Of a stretch of DNA of 64,000 nucleotides, positions 45,384 to 57,789 are shown in pieces. Location: contig NC_073625.1 in the NCBI RefSeq assembly GCF_029407905.1, positions 166,490,240 through 166,554,239 of the forward strand, written 5' to 3'. The notes beneath the pieces are model-generated. The model was not told the DNA's origin. It ran no database searches and was given only the letters and a program-made list of their open reading frames with translations. Source of the stretch: Bubalus kerabau (taxonomy: Eukaryota > Chordata > Mammalia > Artiodactyla > Bovidae). Position 1 is the first letter of the stretch; each line of letters opens with the position of its first letter. A program made the translations under genes and the position numbers.

Positions 45384-48300
45384 AAATAAAGGCAAATATT
45401 TATTTAGATATTAAGAAGACTTCTCTACATAACCCTTGGGTTAACTTGGGAGATCAAAGCTAAAATTAATTCTAATGAAAATAATGAATTCTAGTTAGAA
45501 ATCTATCCAGTTTATCATGTGAATGTGATTGAAATGCTACACAGAGGAAAATATACAGCCCTGTAAACATTTATTAGAAGACAAATAGAACTGAAAGTAA
45601 ATGTATGTAAAGAAGCTCTGGGACACAGAAAGTAAAAGAGGTATGACTGGGCTGGAGCAATGTGCTGTCAGGTTATACCAGCACACAATTGGTTGTCATG
45701 GTAACAGCTGAGATAAAAAAGGGTGGACTAAGAGGAGGAGAAATCAGGTATATGTTATGTCTCACTAATCAAGATTAGGAGAAAACATTGATCTTCTTAA
45801 ACGTCTAATGGGATACAATGCCAAGAGAATTATTCAATTTGGTCAGTATTTTCTTATACTCCCTACCTAAAGCCATTCTACAGTTGAAAATAAAGCAAAA
45901 CAGTTAGAACATACAAAAGTGACCTTGCAGTTGTATAAAATAGAATTAAATCGGTTTATGTAAAGCACCAAGCTGACTGTAGTTAAATGAAACGTTAGTA
46001 TGGAAAGTTAAATAATTCCATCCTAATTCACTCTGCTGTAATAAAACATTTAAGTATACACATTATGGATATAAGGTCACCTACTGTTTTGAGTCTCCCC
46101 AAAAGAAGCTCATAGCTAAGTTATAAATTAATTTAAAAGGTTTTATAAAATTATAAATGTTTTGCTGAGCCTTTAGAAATGCTTCCATGGGAAATTACTA
46201 AGAATGTGATAAAAATAGTTTGAACAGGCTTAAACTGGCAATTTAAACTTTTCTAACATGGAAGATAATCATTTTTCAAAATCAGCTCAGCATCAGAATT
46301 TTTTTCAAGATTTGAATCCACTCAATAAATAAATTAATTTAATAATTTCTCAAGATAGTTTTGCTTTCCTTCTCCCTTTTAAATTTACTTTCAGTAAAAA
46401 TTTTAAAAAACATTTTGAATGATTTCAAGAAAACAAACCTAATGTATACCCTATTGAGGTTAAGTTAAAGCTGATTTTTAAATTGTAGGGTTAGGTCTAT
46501 TTTGTGTTGATTTGTTCTGTTTTATTCATAAGGTTAAATATTTAGTCACACCCTATTCAGTTTTTGATGACTGCTGCTATGAATTCCCTCCAAATACAAC
46601 ATTGATTGTTATGCCAATACTAAGCAGAAAAATGAGATTTATCCTGCCAAAGAATCAAGATATAAATATATTTAAGAATTATAGATACAAGTAATAAATA
46701 ATCTAATTAATTAATAGTGAATGGGGCAGTTTGAATTTATTCTCTTTTTCCTTCTTCAGATTGGAAGTGCAAGGAAGGGAGAAATAAGTTCTACCGAGGG
46801 GAGAGAGGTTCAGAAAGACCTCATGAAATGTGTAAGGCTGGAAATAAATCTTGAATGGCATGTTGGTGTTTGCCAGATAGGCAACCAGAGTATGTGCGCT
46901 TGTGCCCCTTCTCACTGGCTTCATCCTTTCCAGTTAAAAAAGGAAGATTAGGGTTATGGAAACAACAATTATATATTTATTATGGGGAATAAATTACTCT
47001 GGGTATGTATTTCAACCTCCCAGATATAACCCTTATGTCGAGGGAGATATAATGCCTCCCTAACAGGAGGGAATCATTTTCACTACAGTGTGTTAAATGT
47101 TGGTTCATGCAAATAGATCCTGCTCCCACTGTATTTGTAGTTGTACAATTGTTTACTCATTCCAGTAATTATTACCATACCACCTCCACTGAAGCCAGTG
47201 GGCAATTAACTTAGTGCTTTTAACCTTGTCAGGAAAGGGTAAATAACATCAGCCTAATAACAGTTTTAAAGGCATTGACAGGAGAGGAAGGGAAGATAGA
47301 AAATAGAAAAGCTATAATAATATACAAAGATGTTTCACAAAGCTTAAGAATCATCTTTATTTGAAAGTGTAATGAAATACAGAATATCCACCCAAAAGTG
47401 GCTCTGGACAATTTATCATATTTTGAGCACATTCCTCAAAATTTAGTCCAGTTTCTTTTCTGAAAAGAATGCTTAATTAAAATTTAATGTGACCAAAGAA
47501 ATTTTACCATAAATTGAAAAGATCACCATGAATTCTAACAAATAACTTATGAGGACTTTTTATGCTCCATGGCCTTACTCCTATTCATTTCCTTGCATCT
47601 TTACTTCTTGGATGAAACTTTGGTCAATCTAAGTTTCATTACAATATTTTCTTGCTAAAGTCTTTATCTTTCTTTCCGTTTTAAAAAAAATCATCTAACA
47701 TCAAAGCATTTTTACTTATATTGAAAACCCTCATCAACTGCTGTTTGTTTCTCTTTGGTAACATCAGCAACTCTGCTGAATCTAGGCAGTCTTAGCAGGA
47801 TATATTCCTTTCCCATGTTCTCCTATTCTATTTCCTGCAGCGTCTGATGTAAAACAGATTTTAAAGTTCATGATAGAACAGAGGTCAACATGAAAGACTC
47901 TAGGATCCTGGCCTTTGGTTTTTGCTTCTGGTCTTTATTATTATAACAAATAGTTAGTTGAACTATTATTTTCCATGTCATGAAAAAATATTAGAATGAC
48001 AGCCCTTTCTTTTTAATCATAGATCAAGATTTTCAAATACATAAGAACAGATATAAGAGAAAAAATTATAACAGTATCACAAGATAAAAAAGGAACTGGA
48101 ACATTCTTAAGTTTCTAAATAAACAGCAAGCATACCATCAAAGTCTAAGCTTTCCTCCTTCTCTCCTGTTTTGATCCAGAATGTATCTTCAAACAGTCTC
48201 AGGCCAATGCCTCTGCCTGTGCTTTAGATTCTACTTCCTGCTGCTTCATCTGGGAACATACACTGAACATTTTCTCTTTTTCTTTTCTTTCAAAACAACA

Positions 48301-48475
48301 CCCGGCCTTGTCCCATCTCCACAGTACCCACAGCTTCTGCATGACTCTCTTCTCTTCTGAACAGCCACAGTTCTGTACCGGGTGGCCATTCTCTACACTC
48401 CATTCTCATCTTCCTCTCTCTCCTTTTTAAAAATTTTTTTCTTAACCCACTCCAGTCTTTCTATCAGCACCACTC
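45384..48475. other. Repeat-poor unique DNA, no gene seen
   Basis: No ruminant-specific insertion for 3.1 kb. A 76-codon frame at 46721-46951 follows a pyrimidine-rich stretch and AG (46757-46761) but shows no clear codon bias. The C/T-rich segment 48140-48470 looks like old repeat DNA I cannot assign. Confidence 0.45.
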
Positions 48476-49527
48476 TGATCACAATAAACTGTGGAAAATC
48501 CTGAAAGACATGGACATACCAGACCACTTGACCTGTCTCTTGAGAAACCTGTACGCAGGTCAGGAAGCAACAGTTAGAACTGGACATGGAACAACAGACT
48601 GGTTCCAAATAGGAACAGGAGTACGTCAAGGCTGTATATTGTCACCCTGCTTATTTAACTTCTATGCAGAGTAACACTGCATGAGAAATGCTGGGCTGGA
48701 AGAAGCACAAGCTGGAATCAAGATTACCTGGAGAAATATCAATAAACTCAAATATGCAGATGACACCACCCTTATGGCAGAAAGTGAAGAAGAACTAAAG
48801 AGCCTCTTGATGAAAGTGAAAGAGGAGAGTGAAAAAGTTGGCTTAAAGCTCAACATTCAGAAAACGAAGATCTTGACATCCGATCCCATCACTGCATAGC
48901 AAATAAATGGGGAAACAGTGGAAACAGTGGCTGACTTTATTTTTCTGGGCTCTAAATTCACTGCAGATGGTGACTGAAGCCATGAAATTAAAAGACACTC
49001 CTTGGAAGGAAAGTTATGATCAACCTAGACAGTATATTTAAAAGCAGAGACATTACTTTGTCAACAAAGTTCCATCTAGTCAAGGCTATGGTTTTTCCAG
49101 TGGTCATGTAGGGATGTGAGAGTTGGACTATAAAGAAAGCTGAGCATGAAGAATTGATGCTTTTGAACTGTGGTGTTGGAGAAGACTCTTGAGAGTCCCT
49201 TGGACTGCAAGGACATCCAACCAATCCATCCTAAAGGAGATCGGTCATGGGTGTTCATTGGAAGGACTGGTGTTGAAGCTGAAACTCCAATACTTTGGCC
49301 ACCTGATGCGAAGAGCTGACTCATTTGAAAGACCCTGATGCTGGGAAAGATTGAGGGCAGGAGGAGAAGGGGACAATAGAGGATGAACTGGTTGGATGGC
49401 ATCACCAACTCGATGGACATGGGTTTGGGTGGACACCGGGAGTTGGTGATGGGCAGCCTGGTGTGGTGCGGTTCATGGGGTCGCAGAGAGTCAGACACGA
49501 CTGAGTGACTGAACTGAACTGAACTGA
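48476..49527 (+). mobile_element. BovB LINE, 1.05 kb, RT and 3' end
   Basis: Begins in the RT at 'ctgatcacaataaactgtgg'; YADD is encoded at 48753-48764. A TAG at 48897-48899 stands for TGG in the SW motif, and a deletion near 49003 shifts the frame. It ends with 'gaactgaactgaactga' at 49527. I see no target duplication; the left end may have been lost in a later rearrangement. Confidence 0.95.
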
Positions 49528-49654
49528 CCCAAGTAACTCTTACTAAAGTCACCAAATCAAAAGGCCATTTTTCGGTGCTTCTCCCAGAAGCAGTCAACTG
49601 AGAAGGACCCACCTTCCTTCTTGAAATACTCTCACCTTGGGCATCAACATCCTA

Positions 49655-49884
49655 AGTTCATTCATGCATGCTAAGTCTCTTCAGTTGTGTCTGACTGTGT
49701 ACCATCCTATGGAGTATAGCCTTCCAGGCTCCTCTGTTCATGGGATTCTCCAGGCAAGAATACTGGGGTGGGTTGCTGTGCCCTCCTCCATGGGATCTTT
49801 CCAACCCTAGGATTGAACCTTCATCTCTTAAGTCTCCTGCATTGGCAGGCAAGTTCTTTCCCACTAGTGCCACCTGGGAAGCCC
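49655..49884 (-). mobile_element. Bov-tA SINE with 10-bp target duplication
   Basis: The tail begins 'ttcattcatgcatgctaag' and the head ends 'gccacctgggaagcccc'. The perfect flanking repeat 'caacatccta' is at 49645-49654 and 49885-49894. Confidence 0.95.
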
Positions 49885-49894
49885 CAACATCCTA

Positions 49895-50321
49895 TATGAA
49901 GGGACAAAAAATTATTAATTTCATACACTCCCTGGATTTTTCCCTTTTCATGCCCTATCTCTCCTTTGTTATTGCCCTCTCTACAGTTTGAGAAATACTA
50001 GATTCTTCTACTTTACTCTGCTCTGGAATTTTGAGATGTCTCATCTGTAATAGAGGAGAAAGGCAATAGGCAGAGTCACTAAAATATATGTAATATTACA
50101 GAGGGAAAGGCAGGTGTTTATATAATACGGTGGACTGATAAGAATGAGAAAGAAAAAGTCAAATATATTCTTTGTGAGCAAAATAGTATTATCTTTTATA
50201 TCAAGCTATTTTACTCCGAGTGAGATGGAAAACTACTGATATGTTTTCAGAAAGAGACATTAGAACAAGTGTAATCTGACTGAAGTGGAGCAAGATTAGA
50301 AAGAAATTTTACTGAATATTT
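49895..50321. other. Unique DNA, no gene seen
   Basis: Short spacer between the SINE and the L1 target duplication. No signature recognised. Confidence 0.5.
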
Positions 50322-51526
50322 AATAATTAACTAGAGGGGCAGGAAAAGATGGTAGAGCAGAGAAACCCTGGGCTCACCTCCTCCCATGAATACTCCGAAA
50401 GTACAATTACATATAGAGACACTCTTTCTGAGGACAACCCAAAAACTAGCAGAAAAGATTTTCCACAATCAAAGATGAAAATAAAAAGCCATACTGGGAT
50501 GGGTAGGAGGAGTGGCGTTTCCAGCTGGCTATGACTCACACCCATGGGCAGGTGGGATATGACAGCCTCCAAGGTCCCCTCTGAGGAGCAAGGTCTCCGA
50601 ACTCCACATCAGGCTCCCTAGCCTGGGGAGCTTGCACTGGGAATATGAACCCCTGTGACATTTAATGTTGAAAACTAAGAAGATTTGCGTCTAGGAGAGC
50701 CAGAAAGCTATAGGAAACCAAGACTCTGCTTTTGAAAGACTCATGCAAAACTCTCTTACCCTGGGTGCTAGTGCAGAGGCAGCAGTCTGAAAAGCACCTG
50801 AAGGAGATTCATTGACTAATTTTATGGCAGATGCTAATGGGAAGGAATCTATTGGAACTTTCTCTGGCTACAAAGGAACTAGTGGGCACAGTTTTTGGTG
50901 GGGAGGACTGAACTTATACTTGGCTAACCTCGTACTAATAGTACCATTTCTGACTCTCTCCATCTAACTAACTAGCACGGTTTGGTCTCCCTGGGGTCAG
51001 CTGTGGCACTTCTCCAAAGTGCCCCCCGCCCCCGCCTCACTAGTCTTGGTGGGTGCCCTTGGCCAGCACTGGAGGTTCTACAAAACTACCCTGCTCCCGG
51101 TCAGACCTGGTGGGTACCATCAGCTGGAACTGGAGTCTCTCCCAAGTAGCTCCCATCCTTCCAGTTCCAGCAGGTGCTCTCATCCAACATCATAGCCCCT
51201 CTAAAACTGCTCCCATCCCACCAGTCTTGGTGAGGCACTTGTCTGGCACTGGCAACCCCCCAAAGTGACTTCTTTCCAGGGTCTGACCTCACATATCAGA
51301 ATACATGCAAATAGTTGTGACTGGGCCATTTGCCCAACTTCACACATTAGTGTGTGCACAGCATCTGCAGCCCAGTCACAGAGTTCTCATGAAGGACACT
51401 CCTGCGCTGAATCTAGAAACTTAGGGAGTGGCACTCCTAGGACCCCAAACGACACCTTCTACAGAAAGCCACACTTTCAAATCCAGGAAATGTAGCTGAT
51501 ATGCCTAATTCCTGAAAGAAACCCAG

Positions 51527-51909
51527 TTGTTGTTCAGACACTACGTTGTGTCTGACTCTTTGCGACCCCACGGAATGCAGCACATCAGGCTTCCCTGACC
51601 TTCATTATCTCCCTGAATTTGCTCAAACTCTTGTCCACTGAGTCAGTGAGGACCTCCAACCACCTCTTCCTCTGTCATCCCCTTCTCCTCCTGCCTTCAA
51701 TCTTTCCCAGCATCAGGGTCTTTTCAAAAGAGTCAGCTCTTCACATCAGGTGGCTCAAGTATTGGAGTTTCAGCTTTAGCATCAGTCCTTCCAATGTACA
51801 CCCAGGACTGATCTCCTTCAGAATGGACTGGTTGGATCTCCTTGCAGTCCAAGGGACTCTCAAGAGTCTTCTCCAGCACCACAGTTCAAAAGCATCAATT
51901 CTTTAGTGT
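51527..51909 (-). mobile_element. BovB LINE 3' fragment nested in L1
   Basis: Starts with the 'gttgttgttcag' terminus at 51527 and reaches the C-terminal KKAEHRR-type region at about 51905. It lies at the 5' UTR/ORF1 boundary of the L1 at 50333-55132. Confidence 0.92.
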
Positions 51910-52562
51910 TTAGCCTTCAGAGTTAGCCAAAGTGAAGAGACAAAGAAATATATTCCAAGTGAAAGAGTAAGACATAACCTCAGAAAAATAACTAAATGAA
52001 ATGGAGAAAAGCAAATTTCCAGATAAATAGTTCAAGTTATTAGTCATTAAAAAACTCCCTTGACTCAGGAGAGGAAAAGAGGAACACAATGGGAAGTTCA
52101 ACAAAGAGAGAATATAAACAGGAACCAATCAGAGCTGAGAAATAAAACAACTGAAATGAAAAGTACACCAGAGAGAACCATCAGCAGATTAAATGATACA
52201 GAAGAGTAGACCAGTAATGTGGAAGACAGGCTAGTAGCAAAAAGAAAAAAAAAATCAGAATTTAAGGGATCTCTGGGACAATATCAATCATAACACTCAT
52301 ATTATAGAGGTCCCAGAAGGAAAAGAGAGAGACAGAAAACCTATCTGAAGAGATGATGGCTGAGTACTTCCTCAACCTAATAAAAGAAATAGACAGACAT
52401 TCAAGCCCAGGAAGCACATTGAGTCCCAAATAAGATAAACACAAAGAGACTCACACCAAGACATTATAATTACAATGTCAAAAGTTAAATATAAAGAGAG
52501 AATTTTAAAATCAGCAAGAGAAAAGCCATAGTTACAAACAGGGGAGCCCACATAAGATTATC

Positions 52563-52695
52563 CCCAGAGAGGGCACGGCAATTCATTCCAATATTCTTGC
52601 CTGGAGAATCCAATGGACAAAAAAACCTGGCAGGCTACAGTCCATGGGGGCACAAAGAGCCGGACATGACTGAAGTGACTGAGCATGCATACACA
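52563..52695 (+). mobile_element. BOV-A-type SINE monomer, 14-bp target duplication, nested in L1
   Basis: Body from 'ccagagagggcacggcaat' to 'gactgaagtgactgagc', then an ACAC-type tail. The perfect flanking repeat 'cacataagattatc' is at 52549-52562 and 52696-52709 and is L1 ORF1 sequence. Confidence 0.93.
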
Positions 52696-53037
52696 CACAT
52701 AAGATTATCAGCTGACTTCTGAGCAGAAATTTTGTAATGCAAAAGGGAGTGGCATGACATATTCAAAATAATAAAAGGAAAAAAAAAAACTTATAACCAA
52801 GAATACTCTATTTAGCAAGTTTATTACTCAGAACTGGAGGACAACTAAAGAGTTTCCTAGACAAGCAAAACTAAAGGAATTCTTCACCACTAAACCAACC
52901 TTATGAGAGATGTTAAAGGGATTTCTTTAAACAAAAAGTAAAAAAGAACACAACTAGAAATATGAAAATTATGAAAGAAAAAAATCTCACCAATAAAGGC
53001 AAACATATGGTAAAGGTAGTGGATCAGCCACTTGTGT

Positions 53038-53243
53038 CTGTTAGTCTCTCAGTCGTGTCCGACTCTTTGCAACCCCATGGGCTGTAGCCTGCCAGGCTCC
53101 CCTGTCCATGCAATTCTCCAGGCAAGAATACTGGAGTGGGTTGCCATTTCCTTCTCCAGGGGATTTTCCTGACCCAGGAATTGAACTCGGATCTTCTGCA
53201 TTGCAGGCAGATTCTTTATCCACTGAGCTATGAGGGAAGCCAA
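53038..53243 (-). mobile_element. Bov-tA SINE, 10-bp target duplication, nested in L1
   Basis: Complete minus-strand SINE with the perfect flanking repeat 'ccacttgtgt' at 53028-53037 and 53244-53253. Confidence 0.96.
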
Positions 53244-53938
53244 CCACTTGTGTAGCTGTATGAAAATTAAAAACAAATCTAGTAAAATCATAGATATCTA
53301 AAATTAGTCAAGGCATACACAAAATAAGATGTAATATAATATCAAAAACATAAAACACAGCAGGGGGTGAGGGAGTACAAATTAGTGCTTTTAGAATGTG
53401 TTCAAACTTAAGAAAGCATTATCTTGAAATAGATTGCTACATACATAGCTTACTTTATAAGAGCTTCATGGTAACCACTAACCAAAAACTGATAACAAAT
53501 ACACAATGAAAGGAAAAGAATACAAGCATAACACTAAAGAAAGTCATCAAAACACAAGTCAAGAGAGCAAGAGAGTAAGAAAGAAACAAAAAGAACAACA
53601 AAAATAACCAGAAAATAATTAATGAAATGGCAATAAGTACATACTTGTCAATAATAACTTTAAACGTAAATGATTAAGTGTTCCAATCAAAAGATGTGAG
53701 GTGGTTGAATGCATAAAAAGCAAAAAATGAACCAAAAACTCCCTTACATAGTTATACCTATCCTTCTCAAAATAGTCACGAAAAATTCATTAGGAAGGAA
53801 CACTTCCAGATTATTTTAAATAATGCCAAAAAACAAGCAAACTGACTGAAAAATGGACAGAGGAACTCAGCAGACATCTCTACAAAGAAGACATAGAAAT
53901 ACTCAACAAACATACTAAAAAAATGCTCAACATCACTA

Positions 53939-54146
53939 CGGTGAAGCCGCTCAGTCGTGTCCGACTCTTTGCTACCCCATGGACAGTAGCCAACCAAGAT
54001 CCTCCGTCCATGGGATTTTCCAGGCAAGAATACTGGAGTGGGTATTGCCATTTCCTTCTCCAGGGGATCTTGCCGACCCAGGGATTTAACCCGGGTCTCC
54101 CGCATTATAGGCAGACGCTTTACTGTCTCAGCCACCAGGGAAGGCC
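53939..54146 (-). mobile_element. Bov-tA SINE, 11-bp target duplication, nested in L1
   Basis: Complete minus-strand SINE. It keeps more CpGs than the others ('gaagccgctcagtcgtgtcc', 'aacccgggtctcccgc'), so it is probably the youngest of the group. Perfect flanking repeat 'caacatcacta' at 53928-53938 and 54147-54157, which is L1 ORF2 sequence. Confidence 0.96.
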
Positions 54147-54802
54147 CAACATCACTAATTATCAAGGAAAAGCAAATCAAAACCACACTGACCTTAACAC
54201 TGGTCAGAATGGCTACCGTGAAAAAGAACACAAATATCAAGTGTTGGTGAGGTTGTGGAGAAAAGAAAGCCCTGGTACACGGCTGATGGGAATGTAAATT
54301 GGTGCAGCCACTATAGGAAACAGGATGGATGTTTCTTAAAATACTAAAAATAGAACTAACATATGATCCAGCAATTTTACTCCTGGGTCTACCTCTGAAA
54401 AATCCAAAAACAACAATTCAAAAAGATACACGTACCCCAATGTTCCCAGTAGCATTATTAACAATTGCTAAGATATGGAAGCAAACTAAGCATCCATCAA
54501 CAGATAAATGGATAAAGAAGACGGGGTATGTATGTACAATGAAAGACTATTCAGCAATAAAAAAAGAATAAAATCAGAGAATAAATTGGTGGCTGCCAGA
54601 AGGGAGAGTGATGAGAGATTGAGTGAAATAGGTGAAGGTGATTAGGAAATATGAATTTCCAGTTATAAAATAAGTCACAGGGATATAACGTACAGCATAA
54701 GGAGTATAGTCAATAATACTGTAACAATTTGTATAGTAACAAGCGGTTACTAGACATACTGTGGTGACCATTTCACAGTGTGATCACTACATTGTTCACC
54801 TG

Positions 54803-55065
54803 CTGCTGCTGTTGCTTAGTCGCTTTGGTCATGTCCGACCCCATAGACAGCAGCCCACCAGGCCCCCCATCCCTGGGATTCTCCAGGCAAGAACACTGGA
54901 GTGGGTTGCCATTTCCTTCTCCAATGTATGAAAGAAAAAGTGAAAGTGAAGTCACTCAGTTGTGTCCGACTCTTAGCAACCCCATGGACTGCAGCCTACC
55001 AGGCTCCTCCCTCCACGGGATTTTCCAGGCAAGGGTACTGGAGTGGGGTGCCATTGTCATCTCCA
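54803..55065 (-). mobile_element. BOV-A2 SINE dimer nested in L1 3' UTR
   Basis: The CTG tail begins at 54802; two monomers flank a shortened linker at about 54924-54950. Flanks 'attgttcacctg' (54791-54802) and 'attgtatacctg' (55066-55077) match at 10 of 12. The site is the 'gtacacctgaaac' motif of the L1 3' UTR. Confidence 0.93.
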
Positions 55066-55143
55066 ATTGTATACCTGAAACTAACATAAAATTGTATGTG
55101 AACTATACCTTAATTAAAAAATAAATATACAAAATAATTAACT

Positions 55144-57760
55144 GGATTTTTGGATATCTTCAAAGTTATTGACATTCACCAAAGGAGGGATAGACATATT
55201 TTGAAATAATGATATTTTGAATTCTTAATGGCTTGATGTTTTCTTCAGATAAACTTAATTCCTTCATCAACAAGGATTGGCTCTATGCAAAATATTTCCT
55301 AACACATGTTGTCAGCACAGATATGATCTCTGAATGGTGCACTCAGATATTCACCTCTATTTTATATTTCCACCAAGATGTATGAACAGCTTCACTAAAT
55401 TCAAAATAGAATTCGTGGTCTCTGCTGCATATCTTCTCTCTCCTCCCTCCAAATACATTCTTTTCCTTATTCTTAAGGGTTACCATCATTCTGAATGCTG
55501 TCTCAATCTATTGATATGCTCTGCAATCCTTGGTCTCATCCAAGATGAACCATTAAAAGAAAAAAATAACACAATTTAGAGTCTGGTGCCAGTTAGAAGG
55601 TGTATATCTACAAGTAAAGGGATATCTAACCAAACTGATTAAACAGTGAGGGATTTATTATTTCACATAAAAGTGTGAAAGTATAAGTCCATTCATAGGA
55701 ATTGGTAACTTATCATAGGACTTAGGACTTAGAACTTGGGTGCCTACCACAAGGTTCCAAGGTTAGTTAGGGGGATATTTAGGAACCTGGAAAAGAAATG
55801 ATAATTTGTGTTCATCTACAGCCTACGCAACTGTAATTAAACATGAAGTTTTAGTCAATGACAAATCATTTTGGAAGTTAAAATCTTGACGGAGCATTTC
55901 ATTAATATCCCCAGCCTATTAACTTTTCCATCAATTTTATTGTCATTTTATAAGCTGGGATTTGGAGTTGTTTGGGACTTGTTTTCTCGCCTCCTTTTTT
56001 GGGGGTGGGGAGTATGTCTTAGACTCCTAAGTGAGTGGAGGAAAGGCTGTGGTTCCAGCAGGCATGACTGAATTTCAGAATTGTTTCTATAACTGGAGGG
56101 AGAATTTGCTTGCAGGTATTCCAGGCCATAGCTCTCCGAAAGTTCCTCCCACATGGCTTGCTTAGCTCTTACTTTCATTTTGTATTAAACAAAAAGCCAT
56201 CTGAGGGCTATTTAATGCTCTGGTTTGTGTGTTCCAATACCAGATAAAAGTTAAACAGATGAACCATTTGGGGGGTAAGGATTGGGAAATCCAAGGCTGC
56301 TAAAATGCTTTAAAGTTTCAAAATGGTTTTGTTTTTTTAAACCCATTTTCCATGTTCCAACAGCTGTGGGTTTTCCCAGGGCTCCCCCTGTGGCTCAAAA
56401 GGGAGCTGCTTAATGCTTAACAGATGAGCCAATTGAGTTTTTAAATGCAAAATTAAACTTAAAATGCACAAAGAGCACAGGGGAATGCACAGCCAAGAAT
56501 AGGCTGAAGGAGGAGCAGGAGCAGCAAGCACTGGGCTGTGGGGAGACACAGCCTCTTCTACTGGAAGCAGCAGCCAGTGTGAGGAGGGTACAGGCACATC
56601 CATCTTTTCATCAACCCTCAAACAGGCTGTAATTATACTCCATCTTGCTCAGACTTTTTTTGATAACTACTTTCTTTAGATTTATTTATGTAGGTCTATT
56701 TTTCTTTAGGAATAGAAAAAAAAAAAAGGCAACAAGAGATAGATGGATGGACTCCAGAATATAAAGCAAGTGTGTTTTGATCTCCAACAGGTTTGTTCTC
56801 TCAGTGATAGTGAGAAAATTTGGTTCTCTCAGCATTATTTTTTCCCTTTGGATCTCTAGATACTTTGCCTCTGGGACCCCAGACACTCAGCAAATCATCT
56901 AGACTCTCCGAACGTTCAGCTTTGAGTGCGAGGAGCCAGGATGATTGGGGACATTTTCTGGGACAATTTGCCAAGTTACTGAATGAACTGTTTTATCATT
57001 TACCTAAGTATTTGAACATAAGCAGTGGATTTGGTGTTTAAAATCAGAAAAAAAAAATTGCTAATTTTGAAAAAGTCATCTTTGATTCAAGACAAACTAC
57101 CTTAACCCCCTAAAGAAAAAAAATCTTCATATTATTGGTGTAAGTGTTTTTATTTAAGAGGGTCCCAACATCAAGACTAAAATTCCATGGATTACCGTTT
57201 TTTTAGTGGAGGTGATGAAACTGTTGAATTCCCAATTTCAGAAATCTTTTGGGAAGTCAGTTTCATGATTCCAACAAGTTTTTCATAGCATTCATGTACA
57301 TTGGCATTCTAGAATGGGATATGATCCCAGTGAGGCCCATCAGACCACATAACCTCCCAGATTTCTGGCAACTACCTACCAGAAGCATGAATTCCTTAGT
57401 ATGGGAGGTGGGTCATTTGTTGTCTAGTGTATTTTAACTGCATTTAAGGAATATTTATGATAATCTCAAAATTGCTGAGAAATGACAAACCCATTGGAAA
57501 ACTTACATTGCTCAGATCTTATATTCAGCTTTTAAGCTAGGAAAACACTTTTGAAGAAATAATTCTAGTGGGTAGTAACCAAAAATCCTGTTATCATGCT
57601 GGCAAGAACTTCCCAATAGGATACCAAGAAGAGGATGCTAGAAAGTTTCAAGTTCACACTTGATATACCACCAAATCCAGCAATGATTAGTGAAGTAACA
57701 AGATTTAACAAACCTAAAAAAGGACACAGGCATATACATATATATGTGTGTGTTTATGTG
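55144..57760. other. Repeat-poor unique DNA, no gene confirmed
   Basis: No ruminant retroelement. The stretch 56340-56640 is less AT-rich, and a 94-codon minus-strand frame (56621-56337) runs through it, but codon use and splice context are not convincing. Confidence 0.45.
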
Positions 57761-57761
57761 T

Positions 57762-57789
57762 ACACACACACACACACACACACACACAC
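57762..57789. repeat. (AC)14 microsatellite
   Basis: Twenty-eight bases of uninterrupted AC, preceded by an imperfect TG/TA tract (57732-57760), so the locus is partly self-complementary. Confidence 0.97.

Larger units (their letters stand above)
50333..55132 (+). mobile_element. Full-ended old LINE-1 with ORF2 deletion and five nested insertions
   Basis: Both ends are present and flanked by the perfect 11-bp repeat 'aataattaact' (50322-50332 and 55133-55143). The order is: 5' UTR (50333 to about 51520, starting 'aggggcaggaaaagatgg'); ORF1 remnant (51910 to about 52960, with 'acaccaagacattataatt' and 'ctaaaggaattcttcacc'); the ORF1-ORF2 spacer and first ORF2 bases (53245 to about 53735); then an abrupt jump to the end of ORF2 (from about 53780) and the 3' UTR ('gtgttggtgaggttgtgg', 'atgatccagcaattttac'). 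Without nested elements it is about 3.6 kb, against 6-7 kb for a full L1, so roughly 3 kb is gone, nearly all ORF2. L1 proteins carry out target-primed reverse transcription; this copy cannot. Confidence 0.88.

Noticed and set aside
46721..46951. 76-codon frame after a pyrimidine tract and AG
   Set aside because: The codon pattern is not distinct from background, and the opposite strand is open too (46924-46703).
56337..56621. 94-codon minus-strand frame with a hydrophobic stretch
   Set aside because: No good splice acceptor or initiation context. The hydrophobic run comes from CT-rich composition.
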